Positions 1 through 8,463 of a stretch of 64,000 nt of DNA are shown here, in pieces. The stretch's first letter is position 1; every line of letters begins with the position of its first letter. Source of the stretch: Bacteroidia bacterium (GTDB lineage: Bacteria; Bacteroidota; Bacteroidia; UKL13-3). Under the pieces are notes generated by a model. That model was given only the letters and a program-made list of their open reading frames with translations. It was not told where the DNA came from and searched no databases. The stretch covers positions 23,990-87,989 of the forward strand of contig JACMQU010000183.1 of assembly GCA_014376805.1 (NCBI GenBank), read 5' to 3'. The position numbers were made by a program, and so were the translations under genes.

Positions 1-276
1 TCTTATGTTTCCTTTCTCTCCACACTAACTTTTGCAACAGGAATAATTTTTGAGATGCCCATATTGGTATATTTTCTTGCTAAAATAGGGATATTAGGAA
101 GCGGAATAATGCGAAAGTATCGCCGTTATGCGTTGGTAGTTATTCTTATTTTAGCAGGTATTTTAACCCCTTCGCCTGATATGGCCAGCCAGATAATGAT
201 GGCTTTACCTTTATACGGGTTATACGAGTTAAGTATTATTGTAGCCAGAAGGGTAGAAAAAAACAAAATGAAGTAA
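1..276 (+). CDS. tatC: Sec-independent (twin-arginine) translocase subunit TatC, C-terminal fragment
   Basis: The reading frame is open from base 1, so the gene begins before the window and only the last 91 codons are present. TatC is the inner-membrane receptor for twin-arginine signal peptides and forms the Tat translocon with TatA/B. The visible part has the family's GxxFEMP segment, followed by a run of membrane residues, the RKYRRYA stretch, LTPSPDMASQ and the final PLYGLYELSI helix before a short basic tail. Those motifs match the last three membrane spans of TatC. Confidence is high for the family; the internal ATG at 55 is not the start. Confidence 0.93.
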   Translation, partial: SYVSFLSTLTFATGIIFEMPILVYFLAKIGILGSGIMRKYRRYALVVILILAGILTPSPDMASQIMMALPLYGLYELSIIVARRVEKNKMK

Positions 277-322
277 TTTGCAGTTATTAAAAAAAAATTA
301 GATTTTCATTAGTAAATTCTAC

Positions 323-351
323 TTTGATTTAATTTTTTTTTTCTACTTTCG
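323..351 (+). promoter_or_regulatory. Bacteroidota-type promoter of the 390 lipoprotein gene
   Basis: A TTTG at 323-326 is separated by 17 bases from TACTTTCG at 344-351, close to the phylum's TTTG / TAnnTTTG pattern (the -7 box matches except for C at the seventh base). It lies 39 bases before the ATG at 390. Seen in sequence; promoter activity is inference. Confidence 0.45.
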
Positions 352-389
352 CAATATTAAAAAACATTAATCCCCTAATTTAAAAAATT

Positions 390-842
390 ATGAAAATTAT
401 TAAACCGCTAATCCTTGGATTTGCTCTTACTGCACTGGTTTTTAACGCATGTAAAAAGGATGAAGTAAAAACAACTTCAAAAACAGATTTGCTTACCGCT
501 AAAGATTGGAAAATTACTGCTGCTACTATGACATCCTCTTCAGGTACTGTTGATATTTATGCACTGCTGCCTGCCTGCAATAAAGATGATTTATCAAAAT
601 ATAATACCGATCATACCATAACTGATAAAGCAGGTGCAACCAAATGTGATCAAAGTGAACCTTCCACTTCACCAGGAGGTAACTGGTCATTTATAAATAA
701 TGAATCTGGTTTAAGGATTATAGACAAAGATACTACAGATGCTAGCATTATTACCCTAACGTCTTCTACCTTAAAAATTTCAACTGTTGAGAACAGTTCA
801 GGAACTGCACAAACAATTAACGTTACTTTTACTGCACAATAA
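390..842 (+). CDS. Small secreted lipoprotein, function unknown
   Basis: A 150-residue protein with a lipoprotein signal peptide: a short basic start (MKII), a hydrophobic core and a lipobox LVFNAC with the lipidated cysteine at about residue 21, followed by charged KKDE. The remainder is Ser/Thr-rich and probably beta-stranded (GNWSFINNESGLRI, TLTSSTLKIS), resembling the short lipocalin-like lipoproteins common in Bacteroidota, but I cannot assign it to a named family. It has its own promoter and is followed directly by a terminator, so it is probably monocistronic. Confidence 0.75.
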   Translation: MKIIKPLILGFALTALVFNACKKDEVKTTSKTDLLTAKDWKITAATMTSSSGTVDIYALLPACNKDDLSKYNTDHTITDKAGATKCDQSEPSTSPGGNWSFINNESGLRIIDKDTTDASIITLTSSTLKISTVENSSGTAQTINVTFTAQ

Positions 843-859
843 TTAATATATAAAAAATA

Positions 860-892
860 AAAAAGGCCACTCTAACCTAGTGGCTTTTTTTA
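860..892 (+). terminator. Rho-independent terminator after the 390 lipoprotein gene
   Basis: GCCACT (866-871) pairs with AGTGGC (879-884) around a 7-base loop, flanked by a run of A and followed by T7. The stem can extend through the A/T tracts. It ends about 30 bases before the rpiB start. Confidence 0.8.
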
Positions 893-921
893 TTTGTACC
901 TCTACCAGTAACTTTAAAAAT

Positions 922-1350
922 ATGAAAATAGCAATAGGTTGTGATCACGCCGGTTTTGAGTATAAAGAAGCCATTAAAAAAACCTTGACCGAACAAGGGC
1001 ATGAAGTAAAAGATTTTGGAACAAATAGTAACCAGCCTATCGATTATCCTGACATCTCGCATCCGGTGGCTTTAAGTGTGGAGAATAAAGAGTGTGAATT
1101 TGGCATTCTCATTTGCGGCAGTGCTAACGGAGTAGCTATGGCTGCTAACAAGCACAAAGGTGTAAGAGCTGCAATTTGCTGGGAAAATGAACTAAGCAAG
1201 CTTGCGCGAACCCACAACGATGCGAATATTGTTTGTTTACCTGCGCGCTTTATTTCATTGACATTAGCGCAGCAAATTGTTCAAACTTTTATTGTCACAC
1301 AATTTGAAAACGGAAGACATTTAGTTAGGGTTAATAAAATAGACTGTTAG
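922..1350 (+). CDS. rpiB: Ribose-5-phosphate isomerase B
   Basis: The enzyme interconverts ribose 5-phosphate and ribulose 5-phosphate in the pentose phosphate pathway; RpiB is the type unrelated to RpiA. The 142-residue product has the family signatures: AIGCDHAG at the N-terminus, the catalytic-cysteine loop ILICGSANGVAMAANK and the NDANIVCLPARFIS segment. I chose the ATG at 922 because MKIAIGCDHAG is the canonical RpiB start; an upstream in-frame start at 880 would run through the preceding terminator. meaB follows 16 bases downstream on the same strand, so the two may be co-transcribed. Confidence 0.93.
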   Translation: MKIAIGCDHAGFEYKEAIKKTLTEQGHEVKDFGTNSNQPIDYPDISHPVALSVENKECEFGILICGSANGVAMAANKHKGVRAAICWENELSKLARTHNDANIVCLPARFISLTLAQQIVQTFIVTQFENGRHLVRVNKIDC

Positions 1351-1366
1351 GTTTTAGTTTAATATT

Positions 1367-2269
1367 GTGCAGCAGGATTTCATAAAAAAAATACCATATG
1401 GAGAAACACGCGCATTAGCCCGGTTTTTATCTTTGGTTGAAAATGAAACTGTAGGTTACAAAGAAATATTAGCCTCACTTACTTTTCGAACTACCCCTGT
1501 AATTGGTATTACAGGCCCACCGGGTGCAGGTAAAAGCACATTAATTAACCAACTTGCCAACCATTTACTAACCAACCATAAAAAAGTTGCTATAGTTGCC
1601 GTTGATCCAAGTTCTCCGTTTACACATGGGGCTTTAATGGGTGATCGGTTAAGGATGAGTGAACATTTTTTAAACCCATCTCTTTTTATTAGAAGTATGG
1701 CCACACGGGGAAGCCTGGGTGGACTGGCGCCTAAGATATTTGAAGTATGTGATGTACTTAGGGCTGCGCCATTTGATTATATAATTATTGAAACTGTTGG
1801 GGTAGGGCAGAGTGAAGTTGAAATTGCCGGACTGGCAGACACGACTGTTTTGGTGGTGGTTCCCGAAGCAGGAGATGAGATTCAAACTATCAAAAGTGGA
1901 ATAATGGAGGTTGCAGACATTTTTGTTATTAATAAAGCTGACCGGGATGGTTCAGACATTTTTTATAAAAACATGCTCAGTTTATCTCATACAAATGCAA
2001 ATGAATTTTGGGAGATTCCGGTTATTAAAACTATTGCTACACAGCAGAAAGGTATAGAAGCATTAATAGAAGCCATTCATCAACATGCAGCCATTCCGCC
2101 AAATTCCGGCAAAAAACTACACTTGTTGGCTCAAAGAGCTTTGGTAATGATTAAGGCTTTAAGAACACAAGATATAAGTCTTAATTCGTTAGAAAAGGAA
2201 TTAAAAGAAAACCTGGATAAAACTAATTTTAATCTGTATGGTTTTATAGAGAAATTCGAACTGAAATAG
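1367..2269 (+). CDS. meaB: MeaB/ArgK-type GTPase, methylmalonyl-CoA mutase chaperone
   Basis: MeaB is a G3E-family P-loop GTPase that protects and reactivates adenosylcobalamin-dependent methylmalonyl-CoA mutase. The 300-residue product shows the P-loop GITGPPGAGKST near residue 50, the VAVDPSSPFTHGALMGDRLRM switch region, the ETVGVGQSE motif and the guanine-binding NKAD. Length fits the family (about 300-330). The start is a GTG at 1367. Homologues are often encoded beside the mutase subunits, but none is visible here. The neighbour 14 bases downstream is an FMN reductase. Confidence 0.9.
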   Translation: MQQDFIKKIPYGETRALARFLSLVENETVGYKEILASLTFRTTPVIGITGPPGAGKSTLINQLANHLLTNHKKVAIVAVDPSSPFTHGALMGDRLRMSEHFLNPSLFIRSMATRGSLGGLAPKIFEVCDVLRAAPFDYIIIETVGVGQSEVEIAGLADTTVLVVVPEAGDEIQTIKSGIMEVADIFVINKADRDGSDIFYKNMLSLSHTNANEFWEIPVIKTIATQQKGIEALIEAIHQHAAIPPNSGKKLHLLAQRALVMIKALRTQDISLNSLEKELKENLDKTNFNLYGFIEKFELK

Positions 2270-2283
2270 AAAGATTATTTATA

Positions 2284-2856
2284 ATGACCGTAACGATTAT
2301 ATCCGGCTCATCAAGGGCCGACAATAACAGTTTAAGAGTAACCAAAGCAATTTCAGAATTACTGGAGCCTGCACACACTGTTAATATAATAGACTTTATT
2401 GGTTACGATATTCCGTTAACAGCGCAGGGCGGTTTGAACCCATCTTTATTAACACCTTTTCAAGATAATTTAATTAAAAAAATTGACGAAGCACACGTAA
2501 TAATTTTAATTTCTCCTGAATATAACTGGAGCACTACTCCCGAGATTTTAAATATGCTGCATTTATTGCCTTACAGGCCTTTTAATAATTTATTTAACAA
2601 TAAAGTATTCGCATTAGTTGGTGTCTCAACAGGCAGAGGAGGCAAAGCACCAGCCATACATTTAATGCAGATTCTTAACAAACTCATAAGTTTTAGTAAT
2701 CATGAATCAATTGTTTCACCACGCATCTTTGAGGCACACGATACCAAAGAATCAGTAGATAATGAAGGCAAAAGTTTAGGTAATGCAATCTTTGATAAAG
2801 GACTATTGGATTTTTGTAACTATACTATTAAAATGGGCGAAAGATGGTTTAGGTAA
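2284..2856 (+). CDS. NADPH-dependent FMN reductase family flavoprotein
   Basis: A 190-residue flavodoxin-like protein. The N-terminus TIISGSSRADNNS is the FMN-phosphate binding loop of the FMN_red family, and ISPEYNWSTTPEILNMLHLL matches the family's second conserved loop (usually SPEYNxSxPGxLKN). Such enzymes reduce FMN or quinones with NAD(P)H; the substrate cannot be told from the sequence. It follows meaB by 14 bases and converges with gldH, whose stop lies 16 bases beyond. Confidence 0.8.
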   Translation: MTVTIISGSSRADNNSLRVTKAISELLEPAHTVNIIDFIGYDIPLTAQGGLNPSLLTPFQDNLIKKIDEAHVIILISPEYNWSTTPEILNMLHLLPYRPFNNLFNNKVFALVGVSTGRGGKAPAIHLMQILNKLISFSNHESIVSPRIFEAHDTKESVDNEGKSLGNAIFDKGLLDFCNYTIKMGERWFR

Positions 2857-2872
2857 AGTAAGTTTTTTGCAA

Positions 2873-3346
2873 TTATTCAGAAACAACTTCTTCAATTCTG
2901 ATACCAGCAGATTTAATATAAAGCAAAGTATCATTACGCATATTTTGTTCGAGTTCAAAACGATAAATACCTTTTTCATAAAAGCGGGTGTTTTTGTAAA
3001 CAGGAATCTGATAATCATACATGTCACCTAATCCTTTGCCCAGCCAGCGTCCGTTTTCATCAGCCAGTGTAAATTCTTTGCGTTCTTTTTGAAGTTGTTT
3101 ATCCGGGTTTATCTGCAAAACCATCATAAATAAATTGCAATATTTATAATCATTACTAACTCTCAGGTTTACATAAATATTATAAAGCCTGGAAGTGTCT
3201 TCAATATTTACATCAAAAAGTAAATGGTTTTTATAATACCATTGCTCATTTGCAATTTCCTTGTTTTCATCAAATACCCGGGTTTTATCGCATGCCTGAA
3301 AAGATAAAAGTAACCAGGATACAATTATTAATAAATTCCTATTCAT
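2873..3346 (-). CDS. gldH: Gliding motility lipoprotein GldH
   Basis: A 157-residue lipoprotein with the signal LLIIVSWLLLSFQAC (lipidated Cys at about residue 19). The body has the GldH pattern: NEQWYYKNHLLFDVNIEDTS near the N-terminus, a central GRWLGKGLGDMYDYQIP segment, then FYEKGIYRFELEQNMRND and a short C-terminus. GldH is a periplasmic-face lipoprotein required for gliding and full T9SS function in Flavobacterium. Its ATG directly follows the stop codon of the ricT gene, an arrangement (holB-PSP1-gldH) that recurs in the phylum. Confidence 0.88.
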   Translation of the reverse strand: MNRNLLIIVSWLLLSFQACDKTRVFDENKEIANEQWYYKNHLLFDVNIEDTSRLYNIYVNLRVSNDYKYCNLFMMVLQINPDKQLQKERKEFTLADENGRWLGKGLGDMYDYQIPVYKNTRFYEKGIYRFELEQNMRNDTLLYIKSAGIRIEEVVSE

Positions 3347-4675
3347 TTAAGGATTAGGCTTTCTGTTAGGATTATTTCTGTTTCTGTTAGCCGGGTTGGG
3401 TGTGCGGTTTTGAATTTGCTTGTTCGGATTAGGTTTTCCAACATTTCTTTGTGCATCGGCGGGTTTATCTGATGCAGGCAAAGGTGCTGTTTTTAATGGT
3501 GCTTGAGTATTTTGTACGTTTCCTTTCTGTTGAGGATTTCTGGCCCGGCCTTTATTCCGGTCATTTCCGCTTCTTTTAGATTTGTCTCTTTCATCTAATC
3601 GGGTCAGACTATCAACACCCATATCATTTTTAAATTCCAACTCCACTTTTTCGGGTTTCAGTGATTTCTTTTCATATAAAACCAAAGCAGGTTTTTCACC
3701 TTTTTTATTAAATTCCTGATATTCCCGCACCTGTTTTACAGGAAAACTTATCCATTCTCCACCCATTTCAGTTTGAGGGGCAAACCACATCATCCGTTTT
3801 AAAATATCTGTTTTAACGGAGCGGTAAACTTTGTCTTCTGCAAACTGTAACGTAACCGTATTTTCAGGTGGAAATTCACCTAAAGCCTCCATATAACTAT
3901 CGAGTTCATAATTGAGGCAACACTTAAGTTTACCGCATTGCCCACTTAATTTTAATGGATTTAAAGACAGGTTTTGATAGCGGGCAGCATTTGTATGAAC
4001 CAGTTTAAAATCGGTTAACCAGGTGCTGCAGCATAATTCTCTTCCGCAACTTCCTATACCGCCCAGGCGTGCCGCTTCCTGCCGGTAACCAACCTGTCTC
4101 ATTTCAATTCTTACCTTAAAAGAATCTGCCAGTCGTTTTATGAGTTCACGAAAATCTACCCTATCTTCTGCGGTATAAAAAAAAGTTGCTTTTCGCCTGT
4201 CTCCCTGGTATTCCACGTCGCTAAGTTTCATACTCAGCCCTAATTCCATGGCAATACTACGTGCCTTGTACATGGTAGGTACTTCAAGTTCCTGATTTTC
4301 CTTTAACTTGGCTCTGTCTGCCTCTGTAGCTTTACGTGTTACTTTTTTGTAGTCTTTGTCATGCTCATTTCGGTTATATTTTTTTAGTTGCAATTTAACC
4401 AATTCTCCTTTTAAGGCAACCTTCCCTATATCATAACCATTTTCGGTTTCAACCACAACATGTTCATTAATATAAAAATCTATGTTATTAGCGTTTTTAT
4501 AAAATTCTTTCCGGGTACCTTTAAAACGTACTTCTACAATATCAAAAGGCTTCATGTGAGGCGGCAGATCCATTTCACTTAACCAATTAAACGTATTCAA
4601 TTTGTTGCAGCCTCCTGTACTGCAGCCTCCACTGCATCCTCCACCTGTACTGCATCCGCCTGATCCACATCCCAT
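3347..4675 (-). CDS. ricT: PSP1-domain protein, RicT (YaaT) homologue
   Basis: A 442-residue protein. Residues about 40-290 form the PSP1/RicT domain with the conserved cysteine motifs CGRELCCSTWL and CGKLKCCLNYE. In Bacillus, RicT works with RicA/RicF in a complex that carries [4Fe-4S] clusters and assists RNase Y; a role of that kind here is inference. Odd points: the first 23 residues are almost only Gly, Ser, Thr and Cys with five cysteines (positions 3, 8, 14, 18, 23), and the last 80 residues are an Asn/Pro/Arg-rich, probably disordered tail. It sits between holB and gldH on the same strand. Confidence 0.88.
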   Translation of the reverse strand: MGCGSGGCSTGGGCSGGCSTGGCNKLNTFNWLSEMDLPPHMKPFDIVEVRFKGTRKEFYKNANNIDFYINEHVVVETENGYDIGKVALKGELVKLQLKKYNRNEHDKDYKKVTRKATEADRAKLKENQELEVPTMYKARSIAMELGLSMKLSDVEYQGDRRKATFFYTAEDRVDFRELIKRLADSFKVRIEMRQVGYRQEAARLGGIGSCGRELCCSTWLTDFKLVHTNAARYQNLSLNPLKLSGQCGKLKCCLNYELDSYMEALGEFPPENTVTLQFAEDKVYRSVKTDILKRMMWFAPQTEMGGEWISFPVKQVREYQEFNKKGEKPALVLYEKKSLKPEKVELEFKNDMGVDSLTRLDERDKSKRSGNDRNKGRARNPQQKGNVQNTQAPLKTAPLPASDKPADAQRNVGKPNPNKQIQNRTPNPANRNRNNPNRKPNP

Positions 4676-4751
4676 TTTATATACTTTCTGTTTTTAAAAA
4701 TAGTTTAACTTAACTGTTGTCTTAAAAGACAAACTACAAAATATTAAATTG

Positions 4752-5873
4752 TCAGGAAGTTTGGTTTCCACTTTTCAATTGCCTGCCAATATACAAAGAA
4801 AGATTTAAAAACATTATTTTGAGATTTGCATTCCTTTCCGTAAAAATTATAGCATCATCAAGTGAACGGGTTATTTCTGATAAATTTCCCGAATGAATGA
4901 AGGCGGTAAATTTTTCAAGAAACTTTAATTCTTTATCATTTATACGTAATAGTTTTTGATCGCCATAGCGGTATAAAAAAGCGGCTCGTGTCATTTGCGA
5001 AGTATAGCTGATAAAGTTTTTTATGTATTCTCTTCCTGTACCACTTATCTCATCTACCCATTTTTGTAACTCATCAACTTTACCACTGAAGCAAGAACGC
5101 ATCCAGTCCCGGTAACGTTCAAAGTAACCATCATGATCCACAGTAACCAGCGAAATAGCCATGTTATAGTCTCCATCTGCTAAACGGGAAATATCTGTAG
5201 CTTTTTGGGCATTACAGGCATGCAAATCAACCATTGCTTTTTCAATGTCTGTATCTTTCAGTTTTGGAATTTTAATAGTTTGTGCCCTTGATAAGATAGT
5301 TGGTAAAACCTTTTCTGTATGGTTTGCCACTAAAATAATAAGTGTACCGTAAGGTGGTTCTTCCAATAGCTTTAGTAAAATATTTCCCTCTGTTTTTAAA
5401 TGTTCAGGTTGCCATATTATTTGTGTTTTAAATTTTGCCTCATACGCAGTAAGTGCTAAACGATGCAGAATATCCCTACATTCTTCAGAAGTTATATTGC
5501 CTTGTTTATTCGCTCCATTTTCAATCGTGTTCAACCAATCAAAATTACTCAGATACGGATTAGCAATAAAAGCCTCTCTCCAGTCTTGAGCCAATTCTCT
5601 GGTTTGTTTATAGGGTGAAATAGTTGGAATGGTAAAATGAAGGTCGGGGTGAATTAGTTTTTCAAACTTTATACAGGAGGTACAGGTTCCGCAACTATCA
5701 GCTATACCCGGCTTTAAACAATTAACGTATTGCGCAAACGCTATTGCGAGTGCTAAATTTCCGCTGCCTTCTGGCCCAACAAAGAGCTGCGTGTGACTCA
5801 CTCTTCCATCATTAGCCATTTTTAGAAGATGGTTTTTAATAGAGCTCTGACCAATAATATTTTTAAATAACAA
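4752..5873 (-). CDS. holB: DNA polymerase III delta' subunit of the clamp loader
   Basis: A 373-residue AAA+ clamp-loader protein. It opens with the family's FKNIIGQ...L...GRVSHTQLFVGPEGSG, where the Walker A is degenerate (GPEGSG, lacking Lys-Thr), as is usual for delta'. It has the zinc module CGTCTSCIKFE and the sensor region KLLEEPPYGTLIILVAN...LPTILSRAQ containing the SRC-like motif (here SRA). It acts in the cytosol by loading the beta clamp. The start is a TTG at 5873. ricT and gldH follow on the same strand. Confidence 0.92.
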   Translation of the reverse strand: MLFKNIIGQSSIKNHLLKMANDGRVSHTQLFVGPEGSGNLALAIAFAQYVNCLKPGIADSCGTCTSCIKFEKLIHPDLHFTIPTISPYKQTRELAQDWREAFIANPYLSNFDWLNTIENGANKQGNITSEECRDILHRLALTAYEAKFKTQIIWQPEHLKTEGNILLKLLEEPPYGTLIILVANHTEKVLPTILSRAQTIKIPKLKDTDIEKAMVDLHACNAQKATDISRLADGDYNMAISLVTVDHDGYFERYRDWMRSCFSGKVDELQKWVDEISGTGREYIKNFISYTSQMTRAAFLYRYGDQKLLRINDKELKFLEKFTAFIHSGNLSEITRSLDDAIIFTERNANLKIMFLNLSLYIGRQLKSGNQTS

Positions 5874-5956
5874 ATTATTTTTTTTGGTGGCAATTTAGCA
5901 AAAACTTAAATTTATCCTTAAGTGTTTAATTTTTTTACCATCTCTAAATAATCTAT

Positions 5957-5964
5957 TATTTTTG
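5957..5964 (+). promoter_or_regulatory. -7 promoter box of the 5972 gene
   Basis: TATTTTTG is an exact match to TAnnTTTG. It lies only 8 bases before the ATG at 5972, so a transcript would be leaderless or nearly so. No clear TTTG -33 box was found. Inference. Confidence 0.35.
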
Positions 5965-5971
5965 TAAGGCA

Positions 5972-6157
5972 ATGGGTAAGCATATAATAAAGTATAAATT
6001 AGGTGAGAATTGCCCCAATTGCGGCTCCTGGGACCTTGAGCGAATAAAACGGCCATTTTATGCCAGGTATTTATTGTTTTTTTTAAGCCTGAAAAGCTAT
6101 TGGTGTCGTAAATGTTTTTTAATTATTTCCTGTGTAAAAAAATCTGATCCTATTTAA
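5972..6157 (+). CDS. Small zinc-ribbon protein of unknown function
   Basis: A 61-residue protein with two CxxC pairs, CPNCGS and CRKC, 31 residues apart. They bracket a basic and aromatic segment (RPFYARYLLFFLSLKSYW). This is a small zinc-ribbon layout. The hydrophobic stretch between the pairs could touch the membrane. It is divergent from holB and precedes a 500-bp gene-poor stretch. Coding status is supported by the paired cysteines and the well-placed promoter box. Confidence 0.5.
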   Translation: MGKHIIKYKLGENCPNCGSWDLERIKRPFYARYLLFFLSLKSYWCRKCFLIISCVKKSDPI

Positions 6158-6662
6158 TTTAAGGGCATAATGCCAATTTAAGGTTAAAAAGCAGGGTACT
6201 ATTTCAGGTTTCAGCTGTTACCGAATTAATAGCAACTAAATCAGCTAAAACAATGCTAATTAAAAATGAAAGTGTAAATAAATTGGCATTGCCTGCTTTA
6301 TTATCGCCACTACCATTAATGCTAATGGTATAAAACTTCATTACCACGATACGGCCTAAAATATATTACCAAAGGGTTAGCTAAATGTTAGTTAATAGTC
6401 CATAAAGTTTGGGTGGCTGATACTAAAAAAGCGATTTACTTTTACTTTTCTGATACGTTAGCTTTCTCATGCTTTTTACAATATAAATTTCATGTTTTTT
6501 AGTATGCTAATTATTAAATTATTACGGGTATATGCTTTACATTTTTGATACTTGTTTATAAGTGGGGGATATCGAAAACCGTTTAAGGTCGATTGTTATT
6601 AAATTCATTTTTAAAGGAAAATGTTCATTGCAACTATCGTTTGTTTTTACTTATTTGTTTGA
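6158..6662. other. Gene-poor stretch, no coding region recognised
   Basis: All frames are broken here. The only structure seen is a 12-bp inverted repeat, AATGCCAATTTA at 6169-6180 with its complement at 6279-6290. An 89-codon open frame starting at 6663 has no family features. This looks like decayed sequence between holB and the damaged T9SS cargo gene. Confidence 0.5.
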
Positions 6663-6844
6663 TTGACAGTCATCAAACCACTAACTTTAAATTTGCCTCC
6701 AGATTACGCTACTAGAGGCATACTGATTCTACCACCAACAGTTGATCCAAATGCTACTCTTAACATGTGGACAGTAGTTAACAATTCTACGTGTTCTTTG
6801 AGAATATGCCTATTCATTACCATTGACGGAAGTGATTATAATAT

Positions 6845-7978
6845 TTGCAAGAATGTAGGAGCTCGAATTCCGTTTACTATAGTACAGATGCTGGTAAGAA
6901 TTTTGTTATTAAAAACACAACGAAAACAATAAACATGGGGTTCCAAATCTTAAATGATACCTCATATTATAATTTAAGAACTGATGGGTTATATATTTCG
7001 AAAGATCAAGGTGATAATTGGAATAAGCTCCATATTGTGAATGTTTCGGGAGATACACTTAGTAAGAGCTCATTTTCCACTTTTTATGTTTATCCTAATG
7101 GGTTTGGTTTTATCAACTGTTTGCCAAATTATAACACCTCAATTTATGTAACGAAGGATTTCTGTAAAACTTGGAGTAAGGTCGATTCTAATAAAACATC
7201 GATACGGCTTGCTGATAATAATGGAGTAATTAATTTTCCAAAAGTATTTGCATTTAATTCAACAGCCTATTCAATTAAATTGCTTACCCCAAATAGTCTG
7301 ATTTGCTACAAAAATTATGGTGATTCTGCATACGATATTGATTTAAGCACTATGATAGGAGGAGGCTCAGTTAGAGATATTGCATTTAAAGATGAATTAA
7401 ATGCAATGCTATTAACATCAACAAATGATATTTACACTTCAAACGATGGTTGCAAAACATTTACTAAAAAATCTTCACCCCCGGTTAATTCATCGAATCT
7501 TGAATTTGCCAAGCCATCTCCTAATAAACAATCATTTTATATAGTATCAGGAAGAGGCGGAAGTTCTGGATTGTATTACACTAGAGATGATGGGAATAAA
7601 TGGAATCAGATTGAAGATTTTTATCATTATTATACAATTGACTTTTACAATTCCGAAATAGGTGTTGCAAGTGTAACTGAAAGTGACCGTCTTCTTTATT
7701 TTTCTGGGATTACTGGAATTAAAGAAGAGTATAATTCACTTTTCAAATTCAGTATATATCCAAACCCTTGTTTCGATTACTTGTATATCCAAGGTGAATT
7801 TAAAAATACTGAATACAAGATTTTTAATATGGTTGGACAAATAATATCAAATGGATTTCTTGACGGGCGACAAGCTACTATAAACTTAAGCAGTTTTAAT
7901 TTAACAAATGGAATTTACATGATTTCTATAAAAGATTTAAATGGGGCATGGATTAATAAACTGTTTTATAAGGGGTAA
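6845..7978 (+). CDS. Asp-box (BNR-like) repeat protein with T9SS sorting domain, 5' end damaged
   Basis: A 377-codon frame with at least five Asp-box-like repeats of the form S/T-x-D-x-G-x-x-W/F (YYSTDAGKNF, YISKDQGDNW, YVTKDFCKTW, YTSNDGCKTF, YYTRDDGNKW), as in sialidase/sortilin-type propellers. It ends with a C-terminal Por/T9SS sorting domain (FSIYPNPCFDYLYIQG ... NGIYMISIKD). T9SS cargo must carry a Sec signal peptide, and none is present: the frame opens at a TTG in mid-repeat, with stops just upstream and the nearest ATG at 6935. I infer that the 5' part was lost or frameshifted, so it is probably a pseudogene. Confidence 0.65.
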   Translation: MQECRSSNSVYYSTDAGKNFVIKNTTKTINMGFQILNDTSYYNLRTDGLYISKDQGDNWNKLHIVNVSGDTLSKSSFSTFYVYPNGFGFINCLPNYNTSIYVTKDFCKTWSKVDSNKTSIRLADNNGVINFPKVFAFNSTAYSIKLLTPNSLICYKNYGDSAYDIDLSTMIGGGSVRDIAFKDELNAMLLTSTNDIYTSNDGCKTFTKKSSPPVNSSNLEFAKPSPNKQSFYIVSGRGGSSGLYYTRDDGNKWNQIEDFYHYYTIDFYNSEIGVASVTESDRLLYFSGITGIKEEYNSLFKFSIYPNPCFDYLYIQGEFKNTEYKIFNMVGQIISNGFLDGRQATINLSSFNLTNGIYMISIKDLNGAWINKLFYKG

Positions 7979-7980
7979 CA

Positions 7981-8053
7981 GGCAAATAAATATGTCGTAA
8001 AATCGGCAAATAGAAATGCATCATTTTCGGCAAATAAGAATGTATGATTCATC
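7981..8053 (+). repeat. Three 24-bp-period imperfect direct repeats
   Basis: Units start at 7981, 8005 and 8029, each beginning GGCAAATA and fitting roughly GGCAAATARAAATGYATNATTTTC. The period is 24, 24, then 25 bases. A TGTCG lies at 7993. Tandem terminal repeats of about this size are typical of the ends of some transposable elements (IS21-like), so this may be a solo element end; no transposase is nearby. Confidence 0.6.
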
Positions 8054-8100
8054 TCTTTCCACAACATTTTGACCCCACGTCAAAATGTTGTGGAAAGAGA
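8052..8100. repeat. Perfect 21-bp inverted repeat, 7-base loop
   Basis: 8052-8072 is the exact reverse complement of 8080-8100, with loop CCCCACG at 8073-8079. Such length without a mismatch is very unlikely by chance. It has no T-tract, so it is not an ordinary intrinsic terminator, although it lies about 75 bases after the cargo remnant's stop codon. Confidence 0.9.
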
Positions 8101-8463
8101 ATTAAATTAAAATTTCACATCGGTTGGAAATTATAACCCAATTGATATGATAAAAAAAGATTTAACCATTGGTTAAGGACAATCACTTTACCTATTTAAA
8201 TGAATGGAAAATTTATTACACTAATTTAAACAATCTAATTAATAGGATAGGATTGCCCTTGATAATAAATTAAATTATTAATTAGGAGACGACTATTAAT
8301 TTTTTGCAACGATTTTTATTCAATTTTCTGCAATATCTCAAAGTTAAATAAATCTTTTACCAAACCATAGTTTCGAAAATGTAACTGCAAATAATTTTTA
8401 TTATTGTATGATAGAATACCAGGGAACGAGTTATATTAAAGCTTATAAGTTAATTCTAGTAAA

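Larger units (their letters stand above)
7979..8463. other. Non-coding stretch between the T9SS cargo remnant and comM
   Basis: No credible ORF. It contains the 24-bp repeat array and the perfect hairpin listed separately; the rest (8101-8463) is very AT-rich with no further structure that I can support. Confidence 0.6.

Noticed and set aside
6169..6290. 12-bp inverted repeat with arms about 100 bases apart in the 6.2 kb gap
   Set aside because: AT-rich arms, no target duplication, no ORF between; could be chance. Noted in the gap entry only.
6663..6932. 89-codon open frame before the Asp-box gene
   Set aside because: No signal peptide, repeat or family motif, and it does not join in frame to the Asp-box sequence; composition looks non-coding.
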